The position numbers and the translations under genes are program-made. Under the pieces are notes generated by a model. That model made no database searches, was not told the origin of the DNA, and was given only the letters and a program-made list of their open reading frames with translations. From a virus: a stretch of 53,656 nucleotides of DNA. This document shows positions 33,634 through 43,140 of this stretch, in pieces; positions within the stretch are counted from its first letter, which is position 1; every line of letters begins with the position of its first letter. The stretch spans positions 1 to 53,656 of the IMG/VR virus record IMGVR_UViG_3300042731_006363, one strand, 5' to 3'.

Positions 33634-34587
33634 TTACCTCATTAAAACTTTCTTTCCGTATAAAGTATCACTTCCCTTATAAAATAGATGATTCATAATT
33701 TCATCTTTTTTAATACCTGTTATAGTTTGCTCTTTTTCAGCATCTATACCGAATAAATTTAGATAAAACCACAATCCATCTTTAGTAAACATTCCATCGG
33801 GTTTATAATGAACAGGTTTGGAGTAAAAAAGATGTTCAAATATACCTTTTCCCATATTTTCAAAATGATATTCTCCTATTTTGGTTTTTTCTTTATTTGT
33901 TCGATTAAAAGTATATTCATCTTTTAATCTTCCACTTAATTTTAATGAATTTAATCTCCTTAAACTAAGCTTATGATAATATTCAATTTGTTCAAATTTT
34001 GTTTCTCTGAAATTAGCAGGATTTGATAACTGAGTAACATGTGTATTCTTAAACATTGTCTTAAATAAATCATCAAAATTAGGAAAAATACCAACTTTAC
34101 TTTTATATGTATCTAAACTATCCAAAACAATTAATCTTTTACATTTGATTTCTATATCTGCTCCCATTAAAATTTCATATATAAGTCTTGCAGAACATAC
34201 AACAACATATCCTTCAAATTTATTTTCATTTTGTGTAATACTATGTAAAAGATTAAAATCACCAAAATTTCTATTAAATCTCAAAAATGGAACTGAAGAA
34301 GTAATTTCATTTTTATATGCTCTTATTCCTCTATTCATTAAACTTTCATTATGGTCATATGGTTTGACTTCCAATCCTTTTTTGTTTTTATACTCATACC
34401 ATTGAGTTTCCTCTAATGGAATATCGTAATAATCATCAACATCTAAAAAATATAATTCAGGGCAAATTATTTTCATTTTAACATCCCAATAACCACAAAA
34501 TCCTCTTCTCATATTAAAAAAGGTATCAATAAGGGAAGTCATTACACCATCTACTGTACTTTTATAATAATGTAATATTAATATCAA
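33634..34587 (-). CDS. Glycosyltransferase-like protein
   Basis: A 317-residue protein with a GT-B-like layout. The N-terminus (HYYKSTVDGVMTSLI) is like the opening of GT4-type enzymes; a DGLWFYLNLFGID segment near the C-terminus sits where GT-B enzymes bind the nucleotide. The E-x7-E donor motif is not clear. I call it glycosyltransferase-like from size, layout and neighbours; it could also be a non-catalytic partner. Confidence 0.5.
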   Translation of the reverse strand: MILILHYYKSTVDGVMTSLIDTFFNMRRGFCGYWDVKMKIICPELYFLDVDDYYDIPLEETQWYEYKNKKGLEVKPYDHNESLMNRGIRAYKNEITSSVPFLRFNRNFGDFNLLHSITQNENKFEGYVVVCSARLIYEILMGADIEIKCKRLIVLDSLDTYKSKVGIFPNFDDLFKTMFKNTHVTQLSNPANFRETKFEQIEYYHKLSLRRLNSLKLSGRLKDEYTFNRTNKEKTKIGEYHFENMGKGIFEHLFYSKPVHYKPDGMFTKDGLWFYLNLFGIDAEKEQTITGIKKDEIMNHLFYKGSDTLYGKKVLMR

Positions 34588-35630
34588 TTTTCTATTATTC
34601 TCCTATTTCCATTATCTATAGTATCATTGCAGTATAATTGACAAGCAAAATTAACCATCGTTCCAGGGTGTCTCGCTAAACAACCATTATATGGATTTCT
34701 ATACATAACAGGTTTATTAATATTCACAAAGAATGACCGATCTAAATCATCATCATGGGGAACCGATTCATCATTCATATGATCAAATACATGCTTAAAC
34801 ATTTTGGATTTTTCTACTATTTCATCCAATGGAGTATTTAAAACATTATGAAATTTTTCTTGTTCTTTAAAAAGTCTTCTCACAGAACTATTAGGATATG
34901 ATCTTTCTTTAAATCCAAAATGGCATCTCATAAAACAGCAAGGCCAAACCCCACCATTAACATCTATATAAACTCTTTCTCCCATGTGAAATCTACATAT
35001 TATATTTTTTGGTTTATCTTCTAAGAGTATATCTTCTTTGGTTTTTCCATATTCCTTTTTTGGTTTTCTATACTTCGAATTATAATACCTTGAATTTATA
35101 ATCCATGTTTCAGTACATCCCAAACTTTTTGATAGATTCTCTACTATTTCTCTCTGCCATTCATTATGCTCAAAAAGAATCATCTGCCATATAGCAGTTC
35201 CACCACCTGCTATGAATGCCTTTAAATTTTCGATTACTTTTAACCAACTTGTGTTTCTGTAATATTCATGAGTATTTTTAAGACCATCTAAAGCAAATAT
35301 AACTTGATCTCCTTCAGTCATTTTTTGGCCCAAATCATACCACCAATTTGAATTAAATCTTGATCCATTCGTATTCATCTCAAACCTTGACCCACTTGAC
35401 TTTATCATATTAATTATGGTGTCAATTTCAGGATGAAAGATAGCTTCACCCCTATTACAGCATAATTGTATATCCTTAATATCTTGTTGAATTATTTTTT
35501 CGATCCCTTCAATAGGAAAATCAATGTTGCCTTCCTTTCTTCCTGCTCTTTTTAATTCTTCTCTGAAACAAAAGAAGCAATTGCTGTTGCATCTTGTTGT
35601 AAGTCCAACTTGAACTGCCATAACTTTCAT
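34584..35630 (-). CDS. Twitch-domain radical SAM protein
   Basis: A 348-residue protein. I start at ATG 35630, 7 bases after a GAGG site and overlapping the previous stop as ATGA. The motif TTRCNSNCFFC (Cys 14, 18, 21) is followed by CCNRGEAIFHPEI, WWYDLG, FALDGLKNTHEYYR, and a GGVWPCCFMRC auxiliary-cluster region. It is clearly paralogous to the genes at 35627 and 37469 (same DGLxxTHxxxR, HNExQ and PCC order). Function unknown. Confidence 0.8.
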   Translation of the reverse strand: MKVMAVQVGLTTRCNSNCFFCFREELKRAGRKEGNIDFPIEGIEKIIQQDIKDIQLCCNRGEAIFHPEIDTIINMIKSSGSRFEMNTNGSRFNSNWWYDLGQKMTEGDQVIFALDGLKNTHEYYRNTSWLKVIENLKAFIAGGGTAIWQMILFEHNEWQREIVENLSKSLGCTETWIINSRYYNSKYRKPKKEYGKTKEDILLEDKPKNIICRFHMGERVYIDVNGGVWPCCFMRCHFGFKERSYPNSSVRRLFKEQEKFHNVLNTPLDEIVEKSKMFKHVFDHMNDESVPHDDDLDRSFFVNINKPVMYRNPYNGCLARHPGTMVNFACQLYCNDTIDNGNRRIIEN

Positions 35631-36547
35631 AAACATTCCTCATCAACTATATCATTAAATGTAGCTCTACATTTTTGATTACATCTAAATAAATATTTGT
35701 AGTTTTTATGTATCCACATATAATATCTAGAATCCATTATCTCCATAAATGAATTAAAATATAAATTAATGGATTTTGGGTCTCTTAAGTAATTAATTAA
35801 ATGCTGTGGATACCTAATATCTTCTTGAAAATGAGTTTTAAAGTTTCCTTTGTAGTTATCATCTGCCATAAAACAACAAGGTCTTATTTCTCCATCAATC
35901 GTTAAAACAAAACTTGGTTTTTCAAGATGTACACAATGAATTTTAGATTTTTTTTGTCTATTAATCTCATGTCTTGTTCTTGCTCCATTAGGTCTTTGTA
36001 GATTTTCATTAAATCCTCTTGATTTTCTAACCCATAATCTTTGAGTACCAATTGATTTTGTTAGTTTTCTAATATCATCAATTTGATGCTCATTATGTTT
36101 GAATTTTAAAAATTGACAAGTACTGAATCCACCTTTTTCATTAAAATGTTTTATATTTTCCACTATTTTATGGAAATTTGTACCAATTCTATGCATTTTA
36201 TGTGTATCTTCTAAACCATCTAAAGCATAAACAACTGTTCCGTTTCCATTTAACAAATCAGCTAATTCCCCCCACCATTCACTCCCATGAGCAGAAGCAT
36301 TTGTATGTATAGTAATCCAATTTCTATCAAACTGACTTACATACTCTATCAATTCGAATAGTTGTGGATAAAATATACAGTCTCCCTTATTACCCAACAG
36401 AAGCACATTCTTAATGTCATCAAATGGTAGCTTTTTAATTATATCAAGTTTAAGGTGCTTTGGTGTAAACTCCATATTAGTCCTGTTGCAAAATGGACAT
36501 TTTGCATTACAGTGGCTTGTGGTTTCTATATCTACGAACTCAAACAT
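35627..36547 (-). CDS. Twitch-domain radical SAM protein
   Basis: A 306-residue protein: TSHCNAKCPFC (Cys 13, 17, 20), LLGNKGDCIFYPQL, EWWGELADLL, YALDGLEDTHKMHR, KHNEHQ, then GEIRPCCFMADD and a final RCNQKC. It shares every one of these landmarks with its two neighbours. The auxiliary cluster site suggests redox chemistry on a substrate. Overlaps the genes on both sides. Confidence 0.8.
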   Translation of the reverse strand: MFEFVDIETTSHCNAKCPFCNRTNMEFTPKHLKLDIIKKLPFDDIKNVLLLGNKGDCIFYPQLFELIEYVSQFDRNWITIHTNASAHGSEWWGELADLLNGNGTVVYALDGLEDTHKMHRIGTNFHKIVENIKHFNEKGGFSTCQFLKFKHNEHQIDDIRKLTKSIGTQRLWVRKSRGFNENLQRPNGARTRHEINRQKKSKIHCVHLEKPSFVLTIDGEIRPCCFMADDNYKGNFKTHFQEDIRYPQHLINYLRDPKSINLYFNSFMEIMDSRYYMWIHKNYKYLFRCNQKCRATFNDIVDEECL

Positions 36548-37479
36548 TTATCAATATGCTCCATAATTTCATCATCTCTTTTCAGCCAAAGCTTTAACCA
36601 ATCATCTTTCATTGTATCTTTCCATCGGTAATAACCACCCGATTTAATATTCTCATATCCTTTATTGTAATAATGAACTTCTTTATTATAATAAACACAT
36701 TCAGGGATTAGTCTAGGAGTAGCATCTGAACCATCTTTATAAGGAATATAAATGAAATCTCTAAAAAGGCCCATAAATTCATCAACAGGTGGAATAATAA
36801 GCTCTACACCATCTAAATCATTCAACCATGCATAATAACCCTCATTTTTGTGTCCTGTATAAGCACCAAACTTTACATGTTTATATCCAAAGTACTTAAA
36901 TAAATCCATCATCCACTCCTTGGAGAACCTTCTTTCTACCAAAGAAAGATTTAGCATGTAATCATATTTGGTTATAGAATAATCTTTGGAAATATACCGA
37001 TCAAACAGAATTTTTTTTCGATAAGGCAACCAATTACATGAATCATCGTAATTATATATTCTCTCATCTGCAAGTACCAAGTGATTCTTGTAATATTTGT
37101 TCTGTTTCGGGTGAATATCAGGCCAATCTCCTAAACCAATATACCACTTTGCCGCTTGAATATTTCCGTTTTCTAAGAACCAATAGATTGCAGAATTAGT
37201 GGCACAAATCAATACATCTATAACTAATGGGTCTCTATAAAATTTATTTACAGTATGAGGAACAACTTCAATGTCTTTCCAAACTTTATTTTCAATTCTT
37301 TCATACTTATCTTGTAAAAGTTTAAGAACTTCTTCTCTTGAATGAGTAGTTATACATCTCCATTTAACATCACAAGTCTTAAAGACTTGTTTGACTCTAT
37401 AATAATACTCGAAATTATCAAAGAATCCCCCATGAACAATACATCTGTCATACATTAAAAAATATATTTTAGGTTTCAT
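36532..37479 (-). CDS. Glycosyltransferase-like protein
   Basis: A 315-residue GT-B-like protein. The C-terminal segment DATPRLIPECVYYNKEVHYY has the Pro-Arg-x-x-x-E-C layout also seen in the 39082 protein (DPHPRLFLECKFYGKK) and in the 39897 protein (DPFPHSVLEAVQTGKT), matching the donor-binding Glu region of GT-B enzymes. It lies between radical SAM genes and overlaps both. Donor and acceptor unknown. Confidence 0.62.
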   Translation of the reverse strand: MKPKIYFLMYDRCIVHGGFFDNFEYYYRVKQVFKTCDVKWRCITTHSREEVLKLLQDKYERIENKVWKDIEVVPHTVNKFYRDPLVIDVLICATNSAIYWFLENGNIQAAKWYIGLGDWPDIHPKQNKYYKNHLVLADERIYNYDDSCNWLPYRKKILFDRYISKDYSITKYDYMLNLSLVERRFSKEWMMDLFKYFGYKHVKFGAYTGHKNEGYYAWLNDLDGVELIIPPVDEFMGLFRDFIYIPYKDGSDATPRLIPECVYYNKEVHYYNKGYENIKSGGYYRWKDTMKDDWLKLWLKRDDEIMEHIDKCLSS

Positions 37480-39085
37480 AAAAAATCCTATCTAATGTCT
37501 TTGGTTGATCTTCATTACCTTTAACCATTATTCCACCACACATTTCATTGCATATGTGTAAGTTATTAAAATTGTCATATATATATTTAAAATATGGATT
37601 ATTTATAATATCATCAATATTATTATTATAAAGATTTATTTTATCTTTATTCTCATTGAATAATTCTTTAAGTTCAGTATAAGTAGAATGATTAATAAAA
37701 AAAGGAGCATAAAAAGATATATGACAACATGGATGAACATATCCACATACATCAATAGCTATACTTCTAAATGGTCTATTATCTCTTGATTTCCAATAGC
37801 AGTATTCTAATTTACTTCTTTTTTTTATTATATCATCTCTTGAGTTTATATTCTTAGGTTTGCCAAATTCAGAATTATAAGCATTTGAACGAATAACTTT
37901 AAACTCTTTACATCCTAATTTTTTAGCCAACTCAGAAGCTTTTTTAACTTGATGCTCATTATAATCAAATATTATATATTGCCATATAGCTTTCCCACCA
38001 CTTTCAATATATGTCACCATGTTATCAATAACTTTTTTGAAATTCGTATGTCTATATCTATAATGAGTATCTTCTAGCCCATCAATACCAAAGATAACAG
38101 TAACATTTGTCATTTTACCTAACTCTGTCCATATATTTTTAGCTCCACCATTTGTTGCTATTTCTACTTTTAAATATGGATTTTTTTTCAAGAATTCCAT
38201 AAGAGTTGGGTTATGAATAGCATCTCCAAATGAACCATTAAGAGATAAAAAATCTATTCTACTAGAAAAATGGTTTAATACATTTAAATCTAAATTTATT
38301 GAACCTATTTTTTTCATATCAAAATGTTCTCTAGTACAAAAATAACATTTTGCATTACATATGGTTGTACAGCAAACGGAAACTAAATTAAATCTTTTTT
38401 TAATAGTCTCCATTACTTTGTTGAATTCTTCATTAACTCTCTTTGTAAACAATCCTTTCCATTGTTCAGGTTTCGCATGTCTTATATGATGATAAATGTT
38501 TTTTCTTCTACCATTTATAACAACATCATTTAAATCTGTTGGATTAGAAACAGAAAATATACTATTCTTCCATGCTATATTTAATAAGTCTTCCATCCAT
38601 TCACTAGGAAATTCAAGAAATTTAAATATTTTAGTAAATAGTTCTAAATTATTATCAATTATTAGTTCTTCATATTTAACTTCAAGAAATTTAGGATTTT
38701 TCTCCCATGTTTGAATTTCTGAAATTGTAACCTTTCCTACATGATTCATCTCAAATATCAGTTTATCTTCTAAATTATCAATACTATTAATTTTTTCTTG
38801 ATATGACATTCCACCAAATTTTTGATTTGGTTTACTCAACCATTTTTCATTAGCTGTAGAATTATAAAAACATCCTGATATTATAATATCCCTAAAATCT
38901 CTAGTTAAATGTATTCCCCTATAATCATCATCTAAATTAAATTTTGAATCATCTTGAACCAATATATCGAAATCTATAGGATCATTATATTTAAATCTTA
39001 AACCAAACTTATCACAAACATCTTCAAATATGTTTCTCATCCATACTGAACCTGTCTTTCTATGTGTGCCAATCAACCTTTTCAT
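37469..39085 (-). CDS. Sulfotransferase-radical SAM fusion protein
   Basis: A 538-residue two-domain protein. Residues about 1-230 form a PAPS-dependent sulfotransferase: GTHRKTGSVWM (phosphosulfate loop), LTRDFRDIIISGC (3'-phosphate loop) and AKPEQWKGLFTKRVNEEFN at the end. Residues about 235-538 form a twitch-type radical SAM domain: TTICNAKCYFC (Cys 243, 247, 250), GSFGDAIHNP, GIDGLEDTHYRYR, and CGYVHPCCHIS. The join is in one open frame with no frameshift. I do not recall this fusion. It suggests that radical chemistry and sulfation act on one substrate. Confidence 0.82.
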   Translation of the reverse strand: MKRLIGTHRKTGSVWMRNIFEDVCDKFGLRFKYNDPIDFDILVQDDSKFNLDDDYRGIHLTRDFRDIIISGCFYNSTANEKWLSKPNQKFGGMSYQEKINSIDNLEDKLIFEMNHVGKVTISEIQTWEKNPKFLEVKYEELIIDNNLELFTKIFKFLEFPSEWMEDLLNIAWKNSIFSVSNPTDLNDVVINGRRKNIYHHIRHAKPEQWKGLFTKRVNEEFNKVMETIKKRFNLVSVCCTTICNAKCYFCTREHFDMKKIGSINLDLNVLNHFSSRIDFLSLNGSFGDAIHNPTLMEFLKKNPYLKVEIATNGGAKNIWTELGKMTNVTVIFGIDGLEDTHYRYRHTNFKKVIDNMVTYIESGGKAIWQYIIFDYNEHQVKKASELAKKLGCKEFKVIRSNAYNSEFGKPKNINSRDDIIKKRSKLEYCYWKSRDNRPFRSIAIDVCGYVHPCCHISFYAPFFINHSTYTELKELFNENKDKINLYNNNIDDIINNPYFKYIYDNFNNLHICNEMCGGIMVKGNEDQPKTLDRIFYET

Positions 39086-39900
39086 ATTAATTGTCTTATA
39101 ATTTCATCATCTTTATTTAATGTTCTTTCATGGAGTCCATTTTCTTCTATATCTTTATATCTAAACCAACTTCCATCTTTTATCTGTTTAGGATTTATAT
39201 AAAAAATCTTTTTTCCATAAAACTTACATTCAAGAAATAATCTTGGATGTGGATCAAACCACTTATCAGCATGATAATATAAATAATGAGTGAATTTTTC
39301 AAATAAATTTTCTTCATGTTTCGTTTTACTTTTAACTATAAATGGTAAGGGTATATTAAATCCTACTAAATTATGAAGGAAATCAAAATTACTATTTCTT
39401 GGTGAATTAACATAAGTGCCTTTCTTAACCTCACCAAGTTTCCTATACCGATCAAACAAACACTTCATTCTATAATCATGATCTTTATAATGAAATGGCA
39501 TCTCACCAAAATACTCCGCATTGTATAGTGATTTATCGTAATAAATTGAATCTGTATATTTCTCTGATATAACAAGTATTTTATTAGCTCTTAAAATCCC
39601 CCTTGTTTCGCTTATCGTAACATAATCCAATACTAAAATTTTATCAAAAGCTATACTTGGCAAACGATATTTAGATATAAGCTCTATATTTGTGACTGCT
39701 TTTTCCCATTCTCCTTTATAGAAGACATATCTATCAGAAAGAAGATTCTGAATTTTTCTTTTGAAACTATTGTTTCCATTTATAAACAATAATTTAAGTT
39801 CAGGATTATGTTCAAGTCCTGCTAAATAGTATTCTATAGCATTTATTGTTGAACCTGTCAATCTGAATGTAGGTACAACATAAAATAAAATTGCATTCAT
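39082..39900 (-). CDS. Glycosyltransferase-like protein
   Basis: I start at ATG 39900 (MNAILFYVVPTFRLTGSTIN), 4 bases after a strong AAGGAGAAG site; a longer frame begins inside that site. About 272 residues. The N-terminus is a GT4-type opening, and DPHPRLFLECKFYGKKIFY near the end is the donor-binding region. The start overlaps the previous stop (ATGA) and the end overlaps the fusion gene (ATGA). Confidence 0.65.
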   Translation of the reverse strand: MNAILFYVVPTFRLTGSTINAIEYYLAGLEHNPELKLLFINGNNSFKRKIQNLLSDRYVFYKGEWEKAVTNIELISKYRLPSIAFDKILVLDYVTISETRGILRANKILVISEKYTDSIYYDKSLYNAEYFGEMPFHYKDHDYRMKCLFDRYRKLGEVKKGTYVNSPRNSNFDFLHNLVGFNIPLPFIVKSKTKHEENLFEKFTHYLYYHADKWFDPHPRLFLECKFYGKKIFYINPKQIKDGSWFRYKDIEENGLHERTLNKDDEIIRQLI

Positions 39901-40787
39901 AAAACTTCTCCTTGTATCCATTCATACAAGTTTTTGTATCTATTCATACTTATTTTATAATTCCAATCACAATCAAATACTTTTTTATAGAAATTCTTGA
40001 AATTTGAGGCAGTTAAAGGTTGATCTTTATTAAGATTATCAGTCATTGGATAATAATTTTCATGCCAATGAATTATATCTTTTAAATCATCAATTCCATC
40101 CTTATGTGTTCTTTCTATTTTAGGAAAAATTATGGTCTTACCTGTTTGTACAGCTTCTAATACAGAATGTGGAAATGGGTCTACAAAATATCTTGAAGTA
40201 GGATAAAAATAATGTGTTATTTCACTAAAAAATTGCACATTATCATTTGTATGGTTATAATGCAAAACATTAGGATGGTTTTCTATTTCAGGAGAAGGGT
40301 CTCCCATAATTGTTACATTAACTTTAAATCTTTTAAAATTATTTAATATATCTATAAAACAATCAAAAGAATCAGGAGTTAACCATTTTCTTACATAAAA
40401 TCCCCAAGTTTCTTGTTTTGGATAATTTTCTTGAACAGGAAAATCAGTTATCATAGGAATGTATCTATCATATCCCTTATGTTCCTTAAAATAATAAAAT
40501 CCATTTGTACAATTTTCATACAATGGATTAAGAAACTTTGCTCTGAGATAAAATAGATGATTAATTTTGCGTAGTTTAACAAAATTAACCTGTTGATTGT
40601 AGCATCTTGGAACTTGTGTTCTAAATATTAATCTCTTGTACCGATCATTTAAATCCTCTAATTTAAGAAATTTTCTATCATCTTTAAATTCACAATATTC
40701 TTTGTGCTCATCGCAAAATCTCTTTGATATATGATATCCCCCTCTACCAAGAGCACCAAATCTATGACCTATTATTAGATACTTCAT
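39897..40787 (-). CDS. Glycosyltransferase (GT-B)
   Basis: A 296-residue protein. DPFPHSVLEAVQTGKTIIFP near residue 210 is the classic GT4-like E-x-hydrophobic donor site (with a D-x-F-x-x-S-V-L-E motif). Upstream is NVTIMGDPSPEIENHPNVLHYNHT, typical of the second Rossmann domain. It is the best supported of the glycosyltransferases here. Sugar and acceptor (DNA, capsid or lipid) unknown. Confidence 0.75.
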   Translation of the reverse strand: MKYLIIGHRFGALGRGGYHISKRFCDEHKEYCEFKDDRKFLKLEDLNDRYKRLIFRTQVPRCYNQQVNFVKLRKINHLFYLRAKFLNPLYENCTNGFYYFKEHKGYDRYIPMITDFPVQENYPKQETWGFYVRKWLTPDSFDCFIDILNNFKRFKVNVTIMGDPSPEIENHPNVLHYNHTNDNVQFFSEITHYFYPTSRYFVDPFPHSVLEAVQTGKTIIFPKIERTHKDGIDDLKDIIHWHENYYPMTDNLNKDQPLTASNFKNFYKKVFDCDWNYKISMNRYKNLYEWIQGEVL

Positions 40788-40792
40788 ACATA

Positions 40793-41401
40793 TTAATTAA
40801 TTAACCATCCTTTATTGGATTCAATAACATCTTTTAATTCCTCATCTGTTTCTGCATCATCAATTTCTCTGAAATATTGTTTTATATTTCTATATTTTCT
40901 CATCATTTTCTCAAAGGTATCTTTAGTCTCAAGAAATCTTTCTAGTTCTGATATGAGATATTCGTTTCCTGTTTCAATAATCGAAAGATAAACTTCCTCT
41001 TTCTTATCAGGATCAAAAATATTAAACCCACCTGCTTGAAGTTTGGCTGATATAATAAAAAACTCAAACATATCATATGCATTGATTAATGCAGTATAAG
41101 CAGAAATTCTTTGTTTAGCTTTTGCTTTCACCGATGATTTTTTCATCGCAAGTGTATCTGGTTCTTTTATTTCAAAATCATCTAATGGAATATCTTTACT
41201 TTTAGGATTATCAGCCAATTCTTTTTTAATAGTAATAAGCTTTCCATTATTTAATTCATATTTTAATTTCAATGCAACTTGATTTGGTAATGCGATATAT
41301 TTAGCATTAGGTAAAATATATTTAGCATCAGAAAATATGATATTATTAATTTGATAAAATTCACCGAACTCTGATATCTGAGCATTAAAAACTGAAGGCA
41401 T
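40793..41401 (-). CDS. Hypothetical protein, 202 residues
   Basis: A protein with a beta-rich N-terminal part (INNIIFSDAKYILPNAKYIA) and a helical, charged C-terminus. An AAGGGGG site precedes it. It lies between the Cys-rich protein and the first glycosyltransferase. I do not recognise a family; a structural or virion protein is possible because the neighbouring gene has virion-like repeats. Confidence 0.6.
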   Translation of the reverse strand: MPSVFNAQISEFGEFYQINNIIFSDAKYILPNAKYIALPNQVALKLKYELNNGKLITIKKELADNPKSKDIPLDDFEIKEPDTLAMKKSSVKAKAKQRISAYTALINAYDMFEFFIISAKLQAGGFNIFDPDKKEEVYLSIIETGNEYLISELERFLETKDTFEKMMRKYRNIKQYFREIDDAETDEELKDVIESNKGWLIN

Positions 41402-41426
41402 AACAATTTCCCCCTTTTAACAATCT

Positions 41427-42002
41427 TTATGGATAATATGTTGAATAATAATCATCTGAAGGACATTCACCATTACAACCGCAATCAGAAGGATCACAAT
41501 TACAATGTGAATCACAAATACATACATTTCTAGTTTGATTTATTTTTGTTTGTAAATCTGCAATAGCCACTGCATATATAACACTAGTTATAGGATTAGA
41601 AGCTTGATCTACAAAACTTCCAGTAACTAAAACACCATAACCAGAATCATTAGTGACTTCATTATTAGCATCTTTAACATCATCATAATCTTGAGCACGA
41701 ATTATTTCACCTGCTTCCCCACCTGAAAACCCATATGATGAAAAATCATTATTTGTACATGCTAAATCACCCGGTGTATGGAGTGAACAAAGAGAAGGTT
41801 CAGAAGCATTAAATCTCCTACCTGAATCATTTCTTTCATTATCTATAGCAGATTCTAATTCTCTTAAATGAGATGCTAAAATTATTGTTCCTATACCTAT
41901 GCTTGTAAAACTGAAACTATTAGAACATGCAGGAACATGACCTGTACATAAAGTATTGGAAGCACAATCATTTGTGCAAATTGCATTACATGTGCAAGGC
42001 AT
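41427..42002 (-). CDS. Cys-rich protein, candidate radical SAM substrate
   Basis: A 191-residue protein with 15 Cys: six in the first 26 residues (CTCNAICTNDC then more), two in the middle, and seven in NVCICDSHCNCDPSDCGCNG and just after. The tail ends YYSTYYP. The middle has two copies of a phage-structural type segment (ASHLRELESAIDNERNDSG and RAQDYDDVKDANNEVTNDSG). The gene starts 4 bases after the SPASM radical SAM gene, the layout of a maturase and its peptide. I infer Cys-based crosslinks (thioethers); a metal-binding or disulfide-rich virion protein is the alternative. Confidence 0.7.
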   Translation of the reverse strand: MPCTCNAICTNDCASNTLCTGHVPACSNSFSFTSIGIGTIILASHLRELESAIDNERNDSGRRFNASEPSLCSLHTPGDLACTNNDFSSYGFSGGEAGEIIRAQDYDDVKDANNEVTNDSGYGVLVTGSFVDQASNPITSVIYAVAIADLQTKINQTRNVCICDSHCNCDPSDCGCNGECPSDDYYSTYYP

Positions 42003-42006
42003 AATA

Positions 42007-43140
42007 TTACTCCTTTAATAGAGACCTCATCGAAGCACCTATTTTACCAACTAATTTATAATATTCACATAAATCCCTTTGAGCAGGATAATCGAACCAT
42101 CTTTCTTTAAAGGTCTCTTTGTTGCTTTCCTCATATTTTTTCACATTGCACCTTAAACAAGATGTTGCAACACACAATCTGCATTCATTAGGTTCAATAT
42201 AGTTATTATAAAAGAATTTATTAGCGTTCTTAATACTATTTATAAAATTTTTACTAAAAATATTCGTATATTTAAGCTCATTGGAACATTTTGAATAAAT
42301 TGCTCCATGACAATAAAATACATTTCCATCTGTATTTATAACTGCCATGCTTTTTCCTGTAGCACAAAAAGCTCTATTAAACTTAAAAATATTAGATAAA
42401 TAATATCCATATTTTTTATAAAATTTTATTTCTTTCTGAGCTACTTTAATAAGAGATTCTTCAACAATTTTTTTATATTTTTCAAATTGAACATCATAAT
42501 AATCAACAGTTAGTGCATATCTAATTTTTTCTCCAAATATTTTATGTAGATCATCAAAATCATCCCATGCTTGAGGTAACATATGATAACAATTCCAAGG
42601 CATAGTAGCTTTTAAACCAAAATCAATTCCCCATTGATTTAATTGAGTCATTGCATTAATAGCTATTTTTGATGTTGATCTATCTTTTTTATCTTTTCTG
42701 TTAATATCATGAATTGGATTACCGTCATATGATACTTGAACAGTAACTTTAGGTGTTTTTTTTATAAATCTTTTCTTCTTAAGTTCTCGTAAGATATCAA
42801 TTAAATTATGTATTTTAGAACCATTTGTATAAATAAAAAAACAAACTCTTTCGTCATACATGAAAGCATTCATTAAATTTCTACATAAACCTAAATTCAA
42901 AGTAGGTTCACCACCCCAAAGAATTAATTTAATTCCAGAATATTGTTCTTTAAACCAATTAGCTTGAAATAGTTCATCAACTCTATCTTGAATAATTGAA
43001 GCTGTTAAAACTTTTTCTGTAGGAATATGATTTCTTTCAAAACAATATTTACAATTCCAATTACATGCTTCTGTTGTGGTGATTTCTAATCCAAAAACAC
43101 CCTTTTCTATTTCACAATCCCTCTTTGATTCTTTCTTCAA
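42007..43140 (-). CDS. Radical SAM/SPASM maturase-type enzyme
   Basis: A 377-residue protein. TEACNWNCKYC gives Cys 26, 30, 33; LILWGGEPTLNLGLC is the SAM-binding GGE. The SPASM region has FCATGKSMAVINTDGNVFYC (a GX4C unit) and ECRLCVATSCLRC, enough for two auxiliary clusters. This set is typical of peptide and protein modifiers such as anSME and RiPP maturases. It is directly upstream of the Cys-rich protein, its likely substrate. The start overlaps the previous gene end. Confidence 0.82.
   Translation of the reverse strand: MKKESKRDCEIEKGVFGLEITTTEACNWNCKYCFERNHIPTEKVLTASIIQDRVDELFQANWFKEQYSGIKLILWGGEPTLNLGLCRNLMNAFMYDERVCFFIYTNGSKIHNLIDILRELKKKRFIKKTPKVTVQVSYDGNPIHDINRKDKKDRSTSKIAINAMTQLNQWGIDFGLKATMPWNCYHMLPQAWDDFDDLHKIFGEKIRYALTVDYYDVQFEKYKKIVEESLIKVAQKEIKFYKKYGYYLSNIFKFNRAFCATGKSMAVINTDGNVFYCHGAIYSKCSNELKYTNIFSKNFINSIKNANKFFYNNYIEPNECRLCVATSCLRCNVKKYEESNKETFKERWFDYPAQRDLCEYYKLVGKIGASMRSLLKE

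Noticed and set aside
25351-40787. Operon read as a DNA thymidine-hypermodification pathway
   Set aside because: Radical SAM, PLP and GNAT enzymes also occur there, but no hydroxymethyluracil DNA kinase or related base-modifying enzyme is seen in this window. Not excluded by genes outside it.
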